6,858 bases of DNA from an uncultured Bdellovibrio sp. Lineage in GTDB: Bacteria; Bdellovibrionota; Bdellovibrionia; Bdellovibrionales; Bdellovibrionaceae. The translations under genes were made by a program, and so were the position numbers. Location: assembly GCA_946480995.1 (NCBI GenBank), contig CAMLMF010000131.1, positions 1-6,858 on the forward strand, given 5' to 3'. Positions 5,793 to 6,858 of this stretch are shown here, piece by piece (position 1 is the stretch's first letter; each line of letters starts with the position of its first letter). Below the pieces are notes generated by a model. The model was not told where the DNA came from. It saw nothing but the letters and a program-made list of their open reading frames with translations, and did not search any database.

Positions 5793-6858
5793 TCGTCGAG
5801 CGCAAGTACTTATCGGTCTTGTCGGGTGCAGTCTGGTGACTGCCGTCTTCTTTACCAATTGTGCAAAGAGTGGATTTGAAGCCGCGCGAGGAAATGTGAC
5901 GGGCTTAGATCCGTTCCTGGAATACGCGTGGCATATTAATAATTCCGCACAAAAAGTTTTTTCGACAGAAGCAGGACTTGCGGGAATTGACCTAAATTTA
6001 AAACAGACGTGGACCGAGGGTATTTCTGGCAAGGGCATCAAAGTTTTAATTTCAGATGATGGGGTTGAAGATGCCCATGAAGATTTAAATAAGAATTATC
6101 TGACCTCGGGTGTTTCGAAAGATTATACCAAGGCAGCCCCTTATTTAGCATCAACATCTGCGCCGATTTCGACTGACGATGATCATGGGACAGCAGTGGC
6201 TGGTTTGGTCGCTGCGGTGGCAGGCAATGCCGTGGGTACCAAGGGTGTCGCCTTTGAAGCCTCGTTGGTGTCAGCAAACTTTTTGTCTTCGGTTGTGAAT
6301 CAGACAAATGCGATGTTGGTTGACCAGGCCTCTGGAGATTTTGATATCTACAATATGAGTTGGGGCAGTTCGCAGAATAACTTGGTAACACCGGTAGCAG
6401 CTTTTCAAAATCAGTTGCGTTCGGGGGTGACATCGGGTCGGTCGGGCAAAGGTGCTATTTACGTAAAAGCCGCAGGCAATGACTTTATGGTTTATTGCAA
6501 AGGTTCGACTTCAGAATATTGTGTGGGCAATGCAAATTTTGACTCGGACAATTCGACGCCCTTTACGATTTTAACTTCGGCAATGAATGCTTCGGGTTTT
6601 GCCTCGAGCTATTCTTCGGTGGGGTCCAATGTTTGGGTTGCTTCGTTCGGTGGAGAATACGGAGACGATGCACCGGCGATGTTTACCACAGATCGTACGG
6701 GTTGCAGCAAAGGCTTTGCGATGTCGACGATCTTAAGTAAGGTGGCTTTTGAAAAAGGCAGCAATGGTAACACGGGCTGTAATTATACGGCTGTTTTTAA
6801 TGGAACTTCTGCAGCAGCCCCGGTTTTAAGTGGCGCGATCGCCCTAATCCTGCAGGCA
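5779..6858 (+). CDS. Kexin-like (S8B) subtilase lipoprotein, 3' end outside the window
   Basis: The frame is open from the ATG at 5779 to the window end, 360 codons with no stop. Catalytic residues are D93 in ISDDGVEDAHEDL, H136 in DDDHGTAVAG, oxyanion N234 in KAAGND, and S344 in FNGTSAAAP. The kexin/furin subgroup is shown by DPFLEYAWHINN (44-55), IYNMSWG (190-196) and GAIYVKAAGN (225-234). D133 and D134 correspond to the S2-pocket acids of Kex2, and D255 to one S1 acid. Another S1 acid (Kex2 D277, by memory alignment) is Q199. The N-terminus has a basic start and hydrophobic run with two candidate lipid cysteines: C17 (LVGC) and C28 (FTNC). Only about 16 residues separate C28 from the catalytic fold, so there is no propeptide; that function appears to lie in the overlapping upstream gene. 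A P domain may follow beyond the window. Confidence 0.9.
   Translation, partial: MKNISRRAQVLIGLVGCSLVTAVFFTNCAKSGFEAARGNVTGLDPFLEYAWHINNSAQKVFSTEAGLAGIDLNLKQTWTEGISGKGIKVLISDDGVEDAHEDLNKNYLTSGVSKDYTKAAPYLASTSAPISTDDDHGTAVAGLVAAVAGNAVGTKGVAFEASLVSANFLSSVVNQTNAMLVDQASGDFDIYNMSWGSSQNNLVTPVAAFQNQLRSGVTSGRSGKGAIYVKAAGNDFMVYCKGSTSEYCVGNANFDSDNSTPFTILTSAMNASGFASSYSSVGSNVWVASFGGEYGDDAPAMFTTDRTGCSKGFAMSTILSKVAFEKGSNGNTGCNYTAVFNGTSAAAPVLSGAIALILQA

Noticed and set aside
6038..6433. 131-residue open frame on the - strand
   Set aside because: It lies opposite the strongly conserved subtilase catalytic domain and is a low-complexity, Pro/Ser/Gln-rich shadow of it.

Overview
The window appears to be chromosomal DNA from a Gram-negative, Bdellovibrio-like bacterium (Bdellovibrionota). 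This placement is an inference of moderate confidence. It rests on the mid-range GC content, the gene style (a GGDEF protein, secreted lipoprotein proteases, a stand-alone response regulator) and a kexin-type protease with an N-terminal lipoprotein-like leader ending in Thr-Asn-Cys. No rRNA, tRNA, CRISPR array, insertion sequence or integrase was seen. Genes are densely packed and no gap exceeds about 110 bases.

Region 1 (1-3082, + strand): the C-terminal end of a GGDEF protein, a cation diffusion facilitator (CDF) transporter with a cysteine-cluster tail, trmB (tRNA m7G46 methyltransferase, start overlapping the transporter gene), and a lipoprotein zincin with a HEFGH motif. The last three are close enough to be one transcript.

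Region 2 (3095-4964): a small adrenodoxin-type [2Fe-2S] ferredoxin on the - strand runs convergently into the zincin gene and divergently from trxB. trxB (thioredoxin reductase) is followed after 7 bases by a receiver-only response regulator, so the two are probably co-transcribed.

Region 3 (5073-6858, + strand): the most interesting part. A membrane-anchored protein whose C-terminal third looks like the propeptide of a furin/kexin protease overlaps by 14 bases the start of a kexin-like subtilase. The subtilase has its own export signal, no propeptide, a complete Asp-His-Asn-Ser set, and runs off the 3' end of the window. The first protein ends almost exactly where furin-type precursors are cleaved. 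This looks like a convertase split into two genes, with a separately tethered chaperone/inhibitor and a lipoprotein catalytic subunit.
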